DNA of 53,315 bases from Isoptericola sp. (lineage in GTDB: Bacteria; Actinomycetota; Actinomycetes; Actinomycetales; Cellulomonadaceae): positions 1 through 53,315 of the forward strand of contig JAPSLD010000002.1 in assembly GCA_031181105.1 (NCBI GenBank), read 5' to 3'. The notes below the pieces were generated by a model, which saw only the letters and a list, made by a program, of their open reading frames with translations, ran no database searches and was not told where the DNA came from. Position numbers and translations under genes: made by a program. Below are positions 33,972 to 41,645 of this stretch, piece after piece (within the stretch, counting starts at the first letter, position 1; every line of letters begins with the position of its first letter).

Positions 33972-34607
33972 CTACCCGGCCGGGGCCAGCTCGCGGACCC
34001 AGCGCCCGTCGTCGGGCACGAAGCCCATGCGCGCGAGGTAGGCCGGGTCCGTGACGGCGTCGGGCGTCGTGACGACGCGCGTGAAGCCGCGCCCGGTGAA
34101 GATCCCGCTGTCGCGGTGCACGAACTCTCCGGGCGTGAAGTCGCGGAACCGGGTGCTGACCCAGTCGAGCTCGACGACGCCCTCGCCGCCGCCGGCGTCC
34201 CGCACCACCACGACGCCGACGGTCTCGTCGCCCCGCAGCACGAGGAACGCCGAGCGGCCGACGGCGTCGGCGTGCGGGTCGAACGCGGGGGACCAGCGGG
34301 CGATGTCGTCGCCGTGCGTGCGCAGGACGTGCCGGAGGTAGGCGTCGTCGGGCGCGACCTCGACGACCTCGTACGTGGCGTCGTCGTGCGCCTCCCGGAA
34401 GAGGCGCAGCAGCCAGTAGACGTTGATGAGCGCGATCGCCGCGTTCATCGCCGCGAACGGCCAGATGGTGAAGATCGCGTTGTAGACGGTCGCGATGACG
34501 GACCCGGTCAGGTTGAGCCACCGGAAGCGCAGCACGCGCGCCTGGGTCAGCGAGAAGACGATGAGGATCGAGCCGAGCCAGCCGAACACCTCGAGCCACG
34601 GGACCAT
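33972..34607 (-). CDS. YgjV-like membrane domain fused to an acyltransferase-like domain
   Basis: A 211-residue protein. Residues 1-70 form three closely spaced membrane helices (VFGWLGSILIVFSLTQ, LTGSVIATVYNAIFTIWPF, MNAAIALINVYWLLRLF) like the YgjV family. Residues 85-205 are soluble and resemble a GNAT-type fold: FLVLRGDETVGVVVVRDAG, a central strand VELDWV, and a C-terminal GRGFTRVV...YLARMGFV. ATG 34607 lies six bases after a TACGCT hexamer on the minus strand, so the mRNA is probably leaderless. The gene is followed closely by nothing on its own strand. The function is unknown. Confidence 0.7.
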   Translation of the reverse strand: MVPWLEVFGWLGSILIVFSLTQARVLRFRWLNLTGSVIATVYNAIFTIWPFAAMNAAIALINVYWLLRLFREAHDDATYEVVEVAPDDAYLRHVLRTHGDDIARWSPAFDPHADAVGRSAFLVLRGDETVGVVVVRDAGGGEGVVELDWVSTRFRDFTPGEFVHRDSGIFTGRGFTRVVTTPDAVTDPAYLARMGFVPDDGRWVRELAPAG

Positions 34608-34628
34608 GGCTCGAGCGTAGGGGTGGGG

Positions 34629-35468
34629 TCAGCGGTCGGTGCGGTTCTCCTCGTCCGGGTGCGAGCCCGTGCGCTCGCCCCGGTCGAGGCCCGTGATCGC
34701 GGCCATCTCGTCGGGCTCGAGCTCGAAGTCGAAGACGCGCGCGTTCTCGACGATGCGCGACGGCGTGGCGGACTTCGGGAACACCACGTCGCCGCGCTGC
34801 ACGTGCCAGCGGAGCACGACCTGCGCGGGCGTGCGCCCGTGCCCCTCGGCGATCCGCGCGAGGGTCGGCTCGTCGAGCACCCGGCCGCGCCCGAGGGGCG
34901 ACCACGCCTCGGTCACGATGCCGTGCTCGCGACCGAACGCGCGGACCTCCTCGTTGCCGAACCAGGGGTGCACCTCGACCTGGTTGACCGCGGGGACCAC
35001 CGTGCCGGCGTCGAGCACGCGCCGCAGGTGGTCCGGCTGGAAGTTGGAGACGCCGATCGCGCGCGCCCGGCCCGACCGGTAGACCTCCTCGAGGGCCGCC
35101 CACGCCTCGGTGTACCGGCCGAGCGCGGGCAACGGCCAGTGGACGAGGAAGAGGTCGACGACCTCGAGCTGCAGCTCGTCGAGGGTGCGGTCGAAGGCCG
35201 CGAGCGCGTCGTCGTGCGCGTGGAACGCGTTGTTGAGCTTGCTGGTGACGAAGAGCTCCGCGCGCGGGATGCCCGACGCCGCGACCGCCTCGCCGACGGC
35301 GCGCTCGTTGCGGTACATCTGCGCCGTGTCGACGTGCCGGTAGCCGGCCTCGAACGCGCGCAGGACGAGGTCGCGCGTGTCCTCGGCGGGGAGCTTGTAC
35401 GTGCCGAAGCCGAGCTGCGGGATGCGCACGCCGTTGTTGAGGACGATGGCCGGGATCGAGTCGCTCAC
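34629..35468 (-). CDS. Aldo/keto reductase (2,5-diketo-D-gluconate reductase type)
   Basis: A 279-residue NADPH-dependent TIM-barrel reductase. The catalytic tetrad is Asp47 (HVDTAQMY), Tyr52, Lys77 (VTSKLNN) and His110 (LFLVHWP). The signature VNQVEVHPWF and the C-terminal FPKSATPSRIVENARVFDFEL motif for the cofactor 2'-phosphate are present. GTG 35468 follows GAGGAT by six bases on the minus strand, a probable leaderless start that excludes the longer frame. It reduces small aldehydes or ketones; the physiological substrate is not evident. Confidence 0.93.
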   Translation of the reverse strand: MSDSIPAIVLNNGVRIPQLGFGTYKLPAEDTRDLVLRAFEAGYRHVDTAQMYRNERAVGEAVAASGIPRAELFVTSKLNNAFHAHDDALAAFDRTLDELQLEVVDLFLVHWPLPALGRYTEAWAALEEVYRSGRARAIGVSNFQPDHLRRVLDAGTVVPAVNQVEVHPWFGNEEVRAFGREHGIVTEAWSPLGRGRVLDEPTLARIAEGHGRTPAQVVLRWHVQRGDVVFPKSATPSRIVENARVFDFELEPDEMAAITGLDRGERTGSHPDEENRTDR

Positions 35469-35579
35469 GGTCCCATCCTCGCCGACGCGACCACCGGACA
35501 CCGGAAATGCCTCGTCGCTGCGGGACGTTCCTGAGGGTGGGGGCGGTCCCACGGCACGGCGGGGTCTGGACAGCGGGAG

Positions 35580-35599
35580 CACAATGGAGGGTCAGGAGG
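35580..35599 (+). promoter_or_regulatory. Promoter -10 and ribosome-binding site of the 73-residue gene
   Basis: CACAAT (35580-35585) is a plausible -10, and AGGAGG (35594-35599) lies eight bases before ATG 35608, which decides that start over the upstream in-frame ATG 35584. Confidence 0.5.
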
Positions 35600-35607
35600 T
35601 GCATCGG

Positions 35608-35829
35608 ATGGTCACCATCGACCAGGCGCGCGCCGCCAAGGCCGAGCTCCGCAAGGCGGTCGACGGCGTCGACGGGGTGTGCGGCGTGGGCCTCGCGCAG
35701 CGCGGCTCCGAGACGGACTGGGTGCTGCAGGTCAACGTCGAGACCGTGCGCGCCCGCAAGGACGTGCCCGCCGCCGTCGAGGGCGTGCCCGTACGGGTGC
35801 ACGTCGTAGGACCGGTCCGCGCCCTGTAG
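35608..35829 (+). CDS. Small stand-alone domain resembling the N-terminus of the protease at 26366
   Basis: A 73-residue protein starting MVTIDQARAAKAELRKAV, then GVGLAQRG and a strand VLQVNVE, and ending VPVRVHVVGPVRAL. Pattern and order match the first domain of the trypsin-like protease at 26366 (ELTEARETKSQL, LGIAVGQDG, YGIAVRYR, VDVRRTGRIRSL). Both look like a small alpha/beta domain with a helix followed by three or four strands. It has its own promoter-like hexamer and a strong ribosome-binding site, so it is a real gene. It could be a regulator or inhibitor that competes with the protease's own domain (speculative). Confidence 0.65.
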   Translation: MVTIDQARAAKAELRKAVDGVDGVCGVGLAQRGSETDWVLQVNVETVRARKDVPAAVEGVPVRVHVVGPVRAL

Positions 35830-35873
35830 GTCGCCCGGGGCGGGTCCGAGGCGTCGTCGGGGAGAATGGGGCG

Positions 35874-37862
35874 GTGAGCACCACCGCCCTGCCCCGTGTC
35901 CGCGCGTCCGAGCTCGTCGGCCGAGGCTGGTTGAACACCGGCGGCCGCACGATCACGCTCGCCGACCTGCGCGGCAAGATCGTCATCCTCGACTTCTGGA
36001 CCTTCTGCTGCATCAACTGCCTGCACGTCCTGGACGAGCTGCGCGAGCTGGAGGAGCAGCACCGCGACGTCCTCGTCGTCGTCGGCGTGCACTCGCCGAA
36101 GTTCGAGCACGAGGCGGACCCCGCGGCGCTCGCGGCGGCGGTGGAGCGGTACGAGGTGCACCACCCGGTCCTCGACGACCCTGAGCTCGTGACGTGGGGC
36201 GCCTACACCGCCCGCGCCTGGCCGACGCTCGTCGTCGTCGATCCCGAGGGCTACGTCGTCGCCCAGATGGCGGGCGAGGGCCACGCCTCGGCGATCGCCG
36301 CGCTCGTGCGCGAGCTCGTCGCCGAGCACGAGGCCAAGGGAACCCTGCACCGCGGCGACGGGCCGTACGTGCCGCCCGAGCCGACGTCGGGCACGCTGCG
36401 CTTCCCGGCCAAGGCCGTGCCGCTGCCGAACGGCAACCTCCTCGTCGCCGACGCGGGGCACCACTCGCTCGCCGAGCTCGCGCCCGACGGCGAGACGCTC
36501 GTGCGACGCATCGGCTCGGGGGAGCGGGGGCTCGTCGACGGTGGCCCGGACGAGGCGCGGTTCAGCGAGCCGAACGGCCTGTGCCTGGTGCCCGAGGACC
36601 GGCGCGAGGACCTCGGCTACGACGTCCTCGTCGCCGACACGGTCAACCACGCGCTGCGCGGCGTCGCGCTCGCCACGGGCGAGGTCACGACCGTCGCGGG
36701 GACGGGCGAGCAGTTCATGGTCGGCGGCCCGGAGAACGTGTCGTCCGACGACGGCGCACCCGCCGGGCCGTTCGACCCCGCGGCCGCCTACCCGGCCCGG
36801 TCGGTGCGGCTCAGCTCGCCGTGGGACGTCGTGTGGTCGGAGACGCTCGGCGCGTTCGTCGTCGCCATGGCCGGGCACCACACGCTCTGGGCGTTCGACC
36901 CTGCCTCCCGCCGCGACGGCGGCACGGTCCGGCTCCTCGCCGGCACCATGAACGAGGGCCTCGAGGACGGGCCGGGCGCGGCCGCCTGGTTCGCCCAGCC
37001 GTCCGGCCTCGCGCCCGCCGCCGGACCCGGCGCGGACGGCTCCCTGTGGCTCGCCGACGCCGAGACCTCGGCCCTCCGGCTCGTGACGCCCGCGGGCGAC
37101 GGGGTCGAGGTACGCACCGCCGTCGGGCAGGGGCTGTTCGACTTCGGCCACCGCGACGGCGCCGCCGACCAGGCGCTGCTGCAGCACCCGCTCGGCGTCG
37201 CCGCGCTCCCGGACGGGTCCGCCGTCGTCGCCGACACGTACAACGGGGCGCTGCGCCGCTACGACCCCGCCACGGGCGAGGTCACCACCGTGGCGACCGG
37301 TCTCGCCGAGCCGTCCGACGTCGTCGTCCAGGTCGCCGAGGGCGCGGTCCACCTGCTCGTGGTCGAGTCGGCCGCGCACCGCCTCACCCGCGTCGCGCTG
37401 CCCGCCGGCCTCGCGGGCGCGGTGCTCGACGGCGGGGCGCACCGCGTCGCGCGCCCGGCGACCGAGATCACCGCCGGCCGCCTGCGGCTCGACGTGCCGT
37501 TCGTCCCGGCGCCGGGCCAGAAGCTCGACGACCGGTGGGGCCCCTCCACGTCGCTGCGCGTCAGCGCGACCCCGCCGGAACTGCTGCTCGAGGGCGCCGG
37601 GGACGGCGTCGACCTCGCCCGCGACCTCGTCGTCAACCCGGAGGTCGCCGAGGGCGTGCTGCACGTGACGGCCAAGGCCGCGTCCTGCGACGTCCCGCCC
37701 GAGCCGGCACCGCGCGGCCCGGACGGCGAGCCGGAGGAGTTCTTCGGCGCGTGCCACCTCGCGCAGCAGGACTGGGGCGTCCCGGTGCGCGTGACGGGCG
37801 GCGGAGCGTCCCGGCTCGAGCTCCCGCTGCGGGGGCAGGGGTCGGGCACGGTCAGCGCATGA
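35874..37862 (+). CDS. Thioredoxin-like / NHL beta-propeller protein (NHLRC2-like)
   Basis: A 662-residue protein with a TlpA-like thioredoxin domain (1-165) in which FWTFCCINCLHVLDEL carries the redox pair Cys46-x-x-Cys49 preceded by an extra Cys45. NHL repeats forming a six-bladed propeller follow (about 175-500; NGNLLVADAGHHSLAEL, DGSAVVADTYNGALRRY), then a C-terminal beta domain. The architecture matches the NHLRC2 group found in bacteria and animals. No signal peptide is visible, so it is likely cytoplasmic. GTG 35874 follows GAGAAT by six bases, a leaderless arrangement. The gene ends in the first copy of an 11-bp repeat that couples it to the kinase gene. Confidence 0.9.
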   Translation: MSTTALPRVRASELVGRGWLNTGGRTITLADLRGKIVILDFWTFCCINCLHVLDELRELEEQHRDVLVVVGVHSPKFEHEADPAALAAAVERYEVHHPVLDDPELVTWGAYTARAWPTLVVVDPEGYVVAQMAGEGHASAIAALVRELVAEHEAKGTLHRGDGPYVPPEPTSGTLRFPAKAVPLPNGNLLVADAGHHSLAELAPDGETLVRRIGSGERGLVDGGPDEARFSEPNGLCLVPEDRREDLGYDVLVADTVNHALRGVALATGEVTTVAGTGEQFMVGGPENVSSDDGAPAGPFDPAAAYPARSVRLSSPWDVVWSETLGAFVVAMAGHHTLWAFDPASRRDGGTVRLLAGTMNEGLEDGPGAAAWFAQPSGLAPAAGPGADGSLWLADAETSALRLVTPAGDGVEVRTAVGQGLFDFGHRDGAADQALLQHPLGVAALPDGSAVVADTYNGALRRYDPATGEVTTVATGLAEPSDVVVQVAEGAVHLLVVESAAHRLTRVALPAGLAGAVLDGGAHRVARPATEITAGRLRLDVPFVPAPGQKLDDRWGPSTSLRVSATPPELLLEGAGDGVDLARDLVVNPEVAEGVLHVTAKAASCDVPPEPAPRGPDGEPEEFFGACHLAQQDWGVPVRVTGGGASRLELPLRGQGSGTVSA

Positions 37863-37889
37863 GTGCCGCATGAGTGCCGCATGAGTGCC
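37857..37889 (+). repeat. Triplicated 11-bp stop/start junction
   Basis: GCATGAGTGCC occurs three times in tandem (37857-37867, 37868-37878, 37879-37889). Each copy carries ATGA. The upstream gene stops in copy 1, ATG 37859 opens a four-codon ORF (MSAA) that stops in copy 2, ATG 37870 opens another MSAA ORF that stops in copy 3, and ATG 37881 opens the kinase. Because 11 is not a multiple of three, the three ATGs lie in three different frames. Confidence 0.9.
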
Positions 37890-38756
37890 GCGGCCGTCGA
37901 GCGGGGGACCGTGCTGGTGGCGGGACCGGTGGCGTGGAACGTGCTGGTCCGCCTCGACGAGCTCCCCGAGCCGCGCCCGCACACGGTGCTCGCCCGCGGG
38001 CACCACGAGACGGTCGGCGGCACCTCGGCGGGCAAGGCGCTCAACCTGGCCCGGCTGGGGCGCACGGTGACGCTGCGGACCGTGCTCGGGGACGACGAGC
38101 ACGCACCCCGCGTGCGGGCGGCGCTCGAGGAGGAGGGTGTGCACCTCGTCGCCGAACCCGCGCCGGACGGTCGGACGGAGCGGCACCTGAACCTCATGGA
38201 CGCGCACGGCGACCGGCTCTCCGTCTACCTGCAGGCCCCGTCCGAGGTGCCCGCCTCGGGACCGGGCTGGGACCGCACGATCGCCGCCCTCGAGGCCGCG
38301 GCGGCCGTCGTCGTCGACCTCGCGGTGCCCTCCGTGCCGGTCCTCGCGGCGGCGCGCGAGCGGGGGCGCGACGTCTGGGTCGACCTCCACGACTACGACG
38401 GCGCCGCGGAGTTCCACCGGCCGTGGGTCGACGCGGGGACCCACGTCTTCCTCAGCTCCGACCGGATGCCCTCCTGGCGCGCATTCATGGCCTCCCGGGT
38501 CGAGGCCGGGGCGCGCCTCGTCGTGTGCACGCACGGCTCCGACGGCGCCACCGCGCTCACGCCGGACGACGGGTTCGTGGACGTCGCGGCCGAGCGCGTG
38601 GACGACGTCGTCGACACGAACGGTGCAGGGGACGGGTTCTTCGCGGGCTTCCTCGACGCGCACCTGGCCGGTGCGCCGCTCGAGCGCGCGCTGCTGGCCG
38701 GCGCCGTGCACGCGGCGCGGGTGGTGCGCAGCCCGCACCTCGTCCCGGTCCGCTGA
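37881..38756 (+). CDS. PfkB/ribokinase-family sugar kinase
   Basis: A 291-residue kinase. The N-terminal HETVGGTSAGKALNLARLG is PfkB signature 1, and DTNGAGDGFFAGF is signature 2 with catalytic base Asp251 and the anion hole Gly248-Gly250. The substrate lid is short. The start was placed at ATG 37881, the third repeat copy, because only this ATG is in frame with the kinase; a GTG at 37863 in the same frame is less likely. It is coupled to the NHL protein through two four-codon ORFs. The sugar or nucleoside substrate is not predictable. Confidence 0.88.
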   Translation: MSAAAVERGTVLVAGPVAWNVLVRLDELPEPRPHTVLARGHHETVGGTSAGKALNLARLGRTVTLRTVLGDDEHAPRVRAALEEEGVHLVAEPAPDGRTERHLNLMDAHGDRLSVYLQAPSEVPASGPGWDRTIAALEAAAAVVVDLAVPSVPVLAAARERGRDVWVDLHDYDGAAEFHRPWVDAGTHVFLSSDRMPSWRAFMASRVEAGARLVVCTHGSDGATALTPDDGFVDVAAERVDDVVDTNGAGDGFFAGFLDAHLAGAPLERALLAGAVHAARVVRSPHLVPVR

Positions 38757-38841
38757 ACCGGCGGTGCCGGCGGTTGTCGGCGGTTGCAAGTGCCGGTCCC
38801 GGGCCTGACGCTGGCTGGACCGCGAGCACAGGAGGCCGGAG

Positions 38842-39024
38842 ATGAGCGAGTCCGACGACCGCACCCACGACGACGACCGGGACGCGCAGAAGGACGCGCA
38901 GAAAGACCCCCGGAGCGGCGCCTCGACGGACGCGTCCGAGCTCTCGGACGACGGGGTCGGCGGGACGATGACCGACGAGCCGAACACCATGGAGCCCGAG
39001 GAAGGCCTGCCGGAGGAGGACTGA
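38842..39024 (+). CDS. Small acidic, probably disordered protein
   Basis: A 60-residue product rich in Asp and Glu with a KDAQKDPRSG segment and the tail EPEEGLPEED. It has no hydrophobic core, so it is probably intrinsically disordered. ATG 38842 is preceded by AGGAGG-like AGGAGGCCGG within ten bases, which supports translation. The stop lies four bases from the stop of the convergent HAD gene. Short acidic proteins of this type are common in actinobacteria and of unknown function. Confidence 0.65.
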   Translation: MSESDDRTHDDDRDAQKDAQKDPRSGASTDASELSDDGVGGTMTDEPNTMEPEEGLPEED

Positions 39025-39028
39025 CGGC

Positions 39029-39694
39029 TCAGCGGCCGTCGACCCGCCGCGCTCCGGCGAGGAGCCCCGGCAGCTCGAGCAGCGAGTCCACCACCGCGAC
39101 GCGCGCGGCCTCGGGTCGTTCCGCGTGCAGGTAGCCCCACGGCCCGCGGCGGACCAGGACCGGGAGCATCCCCGCCTCGGCGGCCGGCAGGACGTCGTTG
39201 TCGAGGCGGTCCCCGACGTAGGCGACGTCCGCGGCCGGGACCCCGGCCAGCTCCACGACGCGGGCGAAGAACGCGGGCTCGGGCTTCTCCACGCCCCACT
39301 CGTCCGACGTGCGGATCGCGTCGACGGGCAGGTCCATCGCCTCGAGCGCGGCCCGCGCCTGCGGCGGCTGGTTCCCGGCGACGACGACGGCGAGGCCCGC
39401 CTCGCGCAGCGCGGCCAGGGCCGGGCGGACGTCGGGGTAGAGGTCGTCGCCGTCGAAGTTCTCGCGCAGCCCGTCGGGGTCCTCCGCCGCCCAGCGCGCG
39501 ACCTCGTCGTCGACGTCGAAGCCGGGGCGCACCATCTCGAACGCCCGCCGGTGCGGCAGGTCGAGCGCGGCGCAGCCGCCGAGCACGCCGAGGAACGTCA
39601 GCGCCGGGACGCCGAGCCGCTCGGCCCACCGCACCCAGATGCGCGTCTCGTCGATCAGGGTCTCGCCCACGTCGAACACCACCGCGCGCACCAT
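39029..39694 (-). CDS. HAD-superfamily hydrolase
   Basis: A 221-residue haloacid-dehalogenase-like enzyme. Motif I is VFDVGETLID (nucleophile Asp8, with Glu in place of the second Asp), motif II is the VVVAGNQPPQ strand, motif III is the Lys in EKPEPAFF and motif IV is YVGDRLDNDVLPA with the Mg-binding aspartates. A helical cap follows motif I. It is probably a small-molecule phosphatase. ATG 39694 lies seven bases after TAGAGT on the minus strand, close to the leaderless arrangement of other genes here. Confidence 0.9.
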   Translation of the reverse strand: MVRAVVFDVGETLIDETRIWVRWAERLGVPALTFLGVLGGCAALDLPHRRAFEMVRPGFDVDDEVARWAAEDPDGLRENFDGDDLYPDVRPALAALREAGLAVVVAGNQPPQARAALEAMDLPVDAIRTSDEWGVEKPEPAFFARVVELAGVPAADVAYVGDRLDNDVLPAAEAGMLPVLVRRGPWGYLHAERPEAARVAVVDSLLELPGLLAGARRVDGR

Positions 39695-39744
39695 GGTCGC
39701 GACTCTAACGGGCGGCGCCGGTACCGCGACCGCACCGCCGGGCG

Positions 39745-41364
39745 TCATCCCCGCACGGAGCGAGGGACGGGCAGCAGGCCGAGCTCGTGCGCCGAGGCGA
39801 GTGCCTCGCTGCGCCGCGAGGCGCCCAGCTTGCGGTAGAGGCTCCGGATCTGGGAGCGCACCGTCGTCGGTGCCACGCCCAGGGCCGCGGCGGCGCTCTC
39901 GGCGGTCTTGCCGACGCTCAGCTGCTGCAGCACGGCGAGCTCGCGGGGCGTGAGACGCACGAGCGGGGCCGGGCCGCGGACGCCGGGGAGGTCCGGGACC
40001 TGCAGGTCGGGGTCGACACCGGCCAGGTCGCACAACCGGCGCAGGTCCTCGCCGTGGGCGCCGACGAACGGGCGCAGGTGCGTCGGCCCCGACCGTCCGC
40101 GCAGGGCGGACTCGAACGCCGCGGCGGCGCGGTCGTCGTTGCCGAGGCGCAGGTGCGACAGCGCGAGGACGACGTCGAGGCCGACCCGGTCCGACACCGA
40201 CGCGGGGCTCCGGTGCAGTCCCTCCGCGCACGTCCGGATCGCCTGGTGGTGGTGCCCCGACCGCAGCTGGGTCCACGCGACGTCGACGACCAGCGACCCG
40301 ACGTCGGGGTGCTCGCGCGCCAGCCCGACGACCCGGCCGGCCGCCTTCGTCCGGACGAGCAGCGCCGCCTCGGCCTGCAGCAGCAGGGTGCTCGTCATGG
40401 TCCCGGGCGCGGCGGCGTGCGCGCCGTGCGCGAACCGCGCCTCCTCCAGGCGCACCAGCCCCGCGTGCGGGTCGCCCCAGACGGTGTCGTAGAGCGCCTG
40501 CGCGTAGGCGACGAACGGCCACAGCTCCACGTCGCGCGTCGCCGGCCCGGCCTCCCGCAGACAGGTCGCGGCGCTCGGCTCGTCGAGCTCCTCGATCGCG
40601 AGGAGCGCGCGTGCGAGCGTGGCGCCGAACGTCAGGAGGCGTGCCAGCGCGGGCGGCAGGGCGCCCAGCTCGTCGAGCTCGGCGAGCCGGCGACGGGCCA
40701 GCCCCAGGTGCCCCCGGTAGACCGACAGCAGAGCGAGGTTCGCCAGCGCTTCCGCGCCGGCGTAGTGCGAGTGGGGCGCGAGCCCGGCCTCCGACCGGGC
40801 GCGCGCGTAGAGCCGGACCGCCCGGTCCGGCGCGCCGGCCAGCACGGCGGTCAGGCCCCGCTGCGCCGAGAGCCAGCCCGGTCTCGCGGCGGGGTGCGAG
40901 CTCGCCCACGGCGGCAGGGCACGACCGACGTGGACCGCGAGGTGCTTGTCGGTCCAGGCGCCGATGCGCTCGGCGTCGCCGTAGCGACCCTGGAGCCGGG
41001 CGGCGACGAGCGCGAGCGTGCCCGCGGTGGCGAGGTCGCGCGGGTCGTCGAAGGTCGCGAGCCGGGCCGCGTACCGCCTCCCCTGGCGCACGTAGAGCTG
41101 GAGCAGCCGACGCGGCTGCGGGTCGTCGCCGTGCTCGGTGACGTGGTGGGCGAGAGCGGACAGGTGGAACAGCCGGGGCCGGCGGTCCAGCTCGGCGTGG
41201 TCGACAGGTCGGACCGCTGCGATGACGTCCGCCGCACAGCGCGTCGGGAGGTCGTACCAGAGGTGGTCGAACGCCTCCTCGATCCGGTCGACGTCGCGCG
41301 AGGCGAGCGCCGCGCGGATCTCCCGGTCGCTCCAGGCGGCGCCGTCGGCGCGTGGCGTTGTCAC
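39745..41364 (-). CDS. LuxR-family regulator with long helical-repeat sensor region
   Basis: A 539-residue protein. The C-terminal 65 residues form a LuxR/NarL helix-turn-helix (LTPRELAVLQQLSVGKTAES, then ALGVAPTTVRSQIRSLYRKL). The preceding 470 residues are Ala/Leu/Arg helices in repeated hairpins resembling TPR/MalT-type arrays. No NTPase P-loop is seen, so it is shorter than LAL/MalT regulators. GTG 41364 follows CACTAT by six bases on the minus strand, a leaderless start. It diverges from two mini-ORFs and the large surface protein. Helical-repeat sensors often bind peptides or protein partners, which makes the mini-ORF products candidate ligands (inference). Confidence 0.87.
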   Translation of the reverse strand: MTTPRADGAAWSDREIRAALASRDVDRIEEAFDHLWYDLPTRCAADVIAAVRPVDHAELDRRPRLFHLSALAHHVTEHGDDPQPRRLLQLYVRQGRRYAARLATFDDPRDLATAGTLALVAARLQGRYGDAERIGAWTDKHLAVHVGRALPPWASSHPAARPGWLSAQRGLTAVLAGAPDRAVRLYARARSEAGLAPHSHYAGAEALANLALLSVYRGHLGLARRRLAELDELGALPPALARLLTFGATLARALLAIEELDEPSAATCLREAGPATRDVELWPFVAYAQALYDTVWGDPHAGLVRLEEARFAHGAHAAAPGTMTSTLLLQAEAALLVRTKAAGRVVGLAREHPDVGSLVVDVAWTQLRSGHHHQAIRTCAEGLHRSPASVSDRVGLDVVLALSHLRLGNDDRAAAAFESALRGRSGPTHLRPFVGAHGEDLRRLCDLAGVDPDLQVPDLPGVRGPAPLVRLTPRELAVLQQLSVGKTAESAAAALGVAPTTVRSQIRSLYRKLGASRRSEALASAHELGLLPVPRSVRG

Positions 41365-41415
41365 ACACCGATAGTGCCAAACCGGTCCTCATCGGGGCGA
41401 AAAGGAGACGCCGAC

Positions 41416-41589
41416 TGATGAAACGGTTGATGAAGTCCGTGTGCGGTCACGTCATCTCGCGCCCGACGCCGACGTCGAGCCCGCGCGAAACGGGCGGTTC
41501 GGGCGAAACGGGCAGGGGCGCGACGGTCAGTTGATGAAACACCTGATGAAGTTCGCTGCTCGTCGCATCATCTTTGCCCGAGGCCAGCA
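41416..41589 (+). repeat. Imperfect direct repeat, two copies of about 53 bp
   Basis: Copy 1 starts at 41416 (TGATGAAACGGTTGATGAAG) and copy 2 at 41532 (TGATGAAACACCTGATGAAG). Similarity continues through CATCTCGCGCCCGA versus CATCTTTGCCCGA. Each copy contains GATGA and, about 18 bases later, its inverse TCATC. Between the copies GCGAAACGGGC-like words occur twice. The repeats coincide with the beginnings of the two mini-ORFs. Confidence 0.75.
41418..41534 (+). CDS. 38-residue mini-ORF, first of a tandem pair
   Basis: ATG 41418 has AAAAGGAG ten bases upstream. The peptide begins MKRLMKSVCGHVIS, continues RPTPTSSPRETGG and ends GATVS; it is basic at the N-terminus with one Cys and has a Ser/Thr/Pro/Gly-rich tail. 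Its TGA overlaps the ATG of the second mini-ORF (TGATG). The N-terminus is clearly related to that of the second ORF. It lies between a LuxR regulator and a surface-protein gene. Expression is unproved, but the ribosome-binding site, the overlap and the paralogy all favour a real gene. Confidence 0.55.
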   Translation: MKRLMKSVCGHVISRPTPTSSPRETGGSGETGRGATVS

Positions 41590-41602
41590 TCAGATGAGGT
41601 GA
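41534..41602 (+). CDS. 22-residue mini-ORF, second of a tandem pair
   Basis: ATG 41534 overlaps the stop of the first mini-ORF. The peptide begins MKHLMKFAARRIIF and ends RGQHQMR, with net strong positive charge and an amphipathic look. Aligned with the first peptide, M-K-x-L-M-K and a later hydrophobic-Ile pair are kept. No independent ribosome-binding site is seen, so it would rely on coupling. It ends 43 bases before the surface-protein start. Confidence 0.5.
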   Translation: MKHLMKFAARRIIFARGQHQMR

Positions 41603-41627
41603 CTCGTGCGCGCGGCTCAAGCGTGCA

Positions 41628-41633
41628 CAGGAT
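41628..41633 (+). promoter_or_regulatory. Possible -10 of the surface-protein gene
   Basis: CAGGAT ends 12 bases before ATG 41646, with GAGGGGG as ribosome-binding site in between. It suggests that the surface protein can be transcribed on its own as well as through the mini-ORFs. No -35 is clear. Confidence 0.35.
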
Positions 41634-41645
41634 TGAGGGGGCACC

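Noticed and set aside
38757-38841. CGGCGGTTG-like repeats before the small acidic gene
   Set aside because: The copies are short and irregular, within what is expected for this composition.
35592-39629. Very long open frame on the minus strand (about 1345 codons)
   Set aside because: It is antisense to the thioredoxin-NHL and kinase genes and arises from the GC-rich third positions of those genes. Its sequence is Arg/Ala/Gly/Val-biased with no domain.
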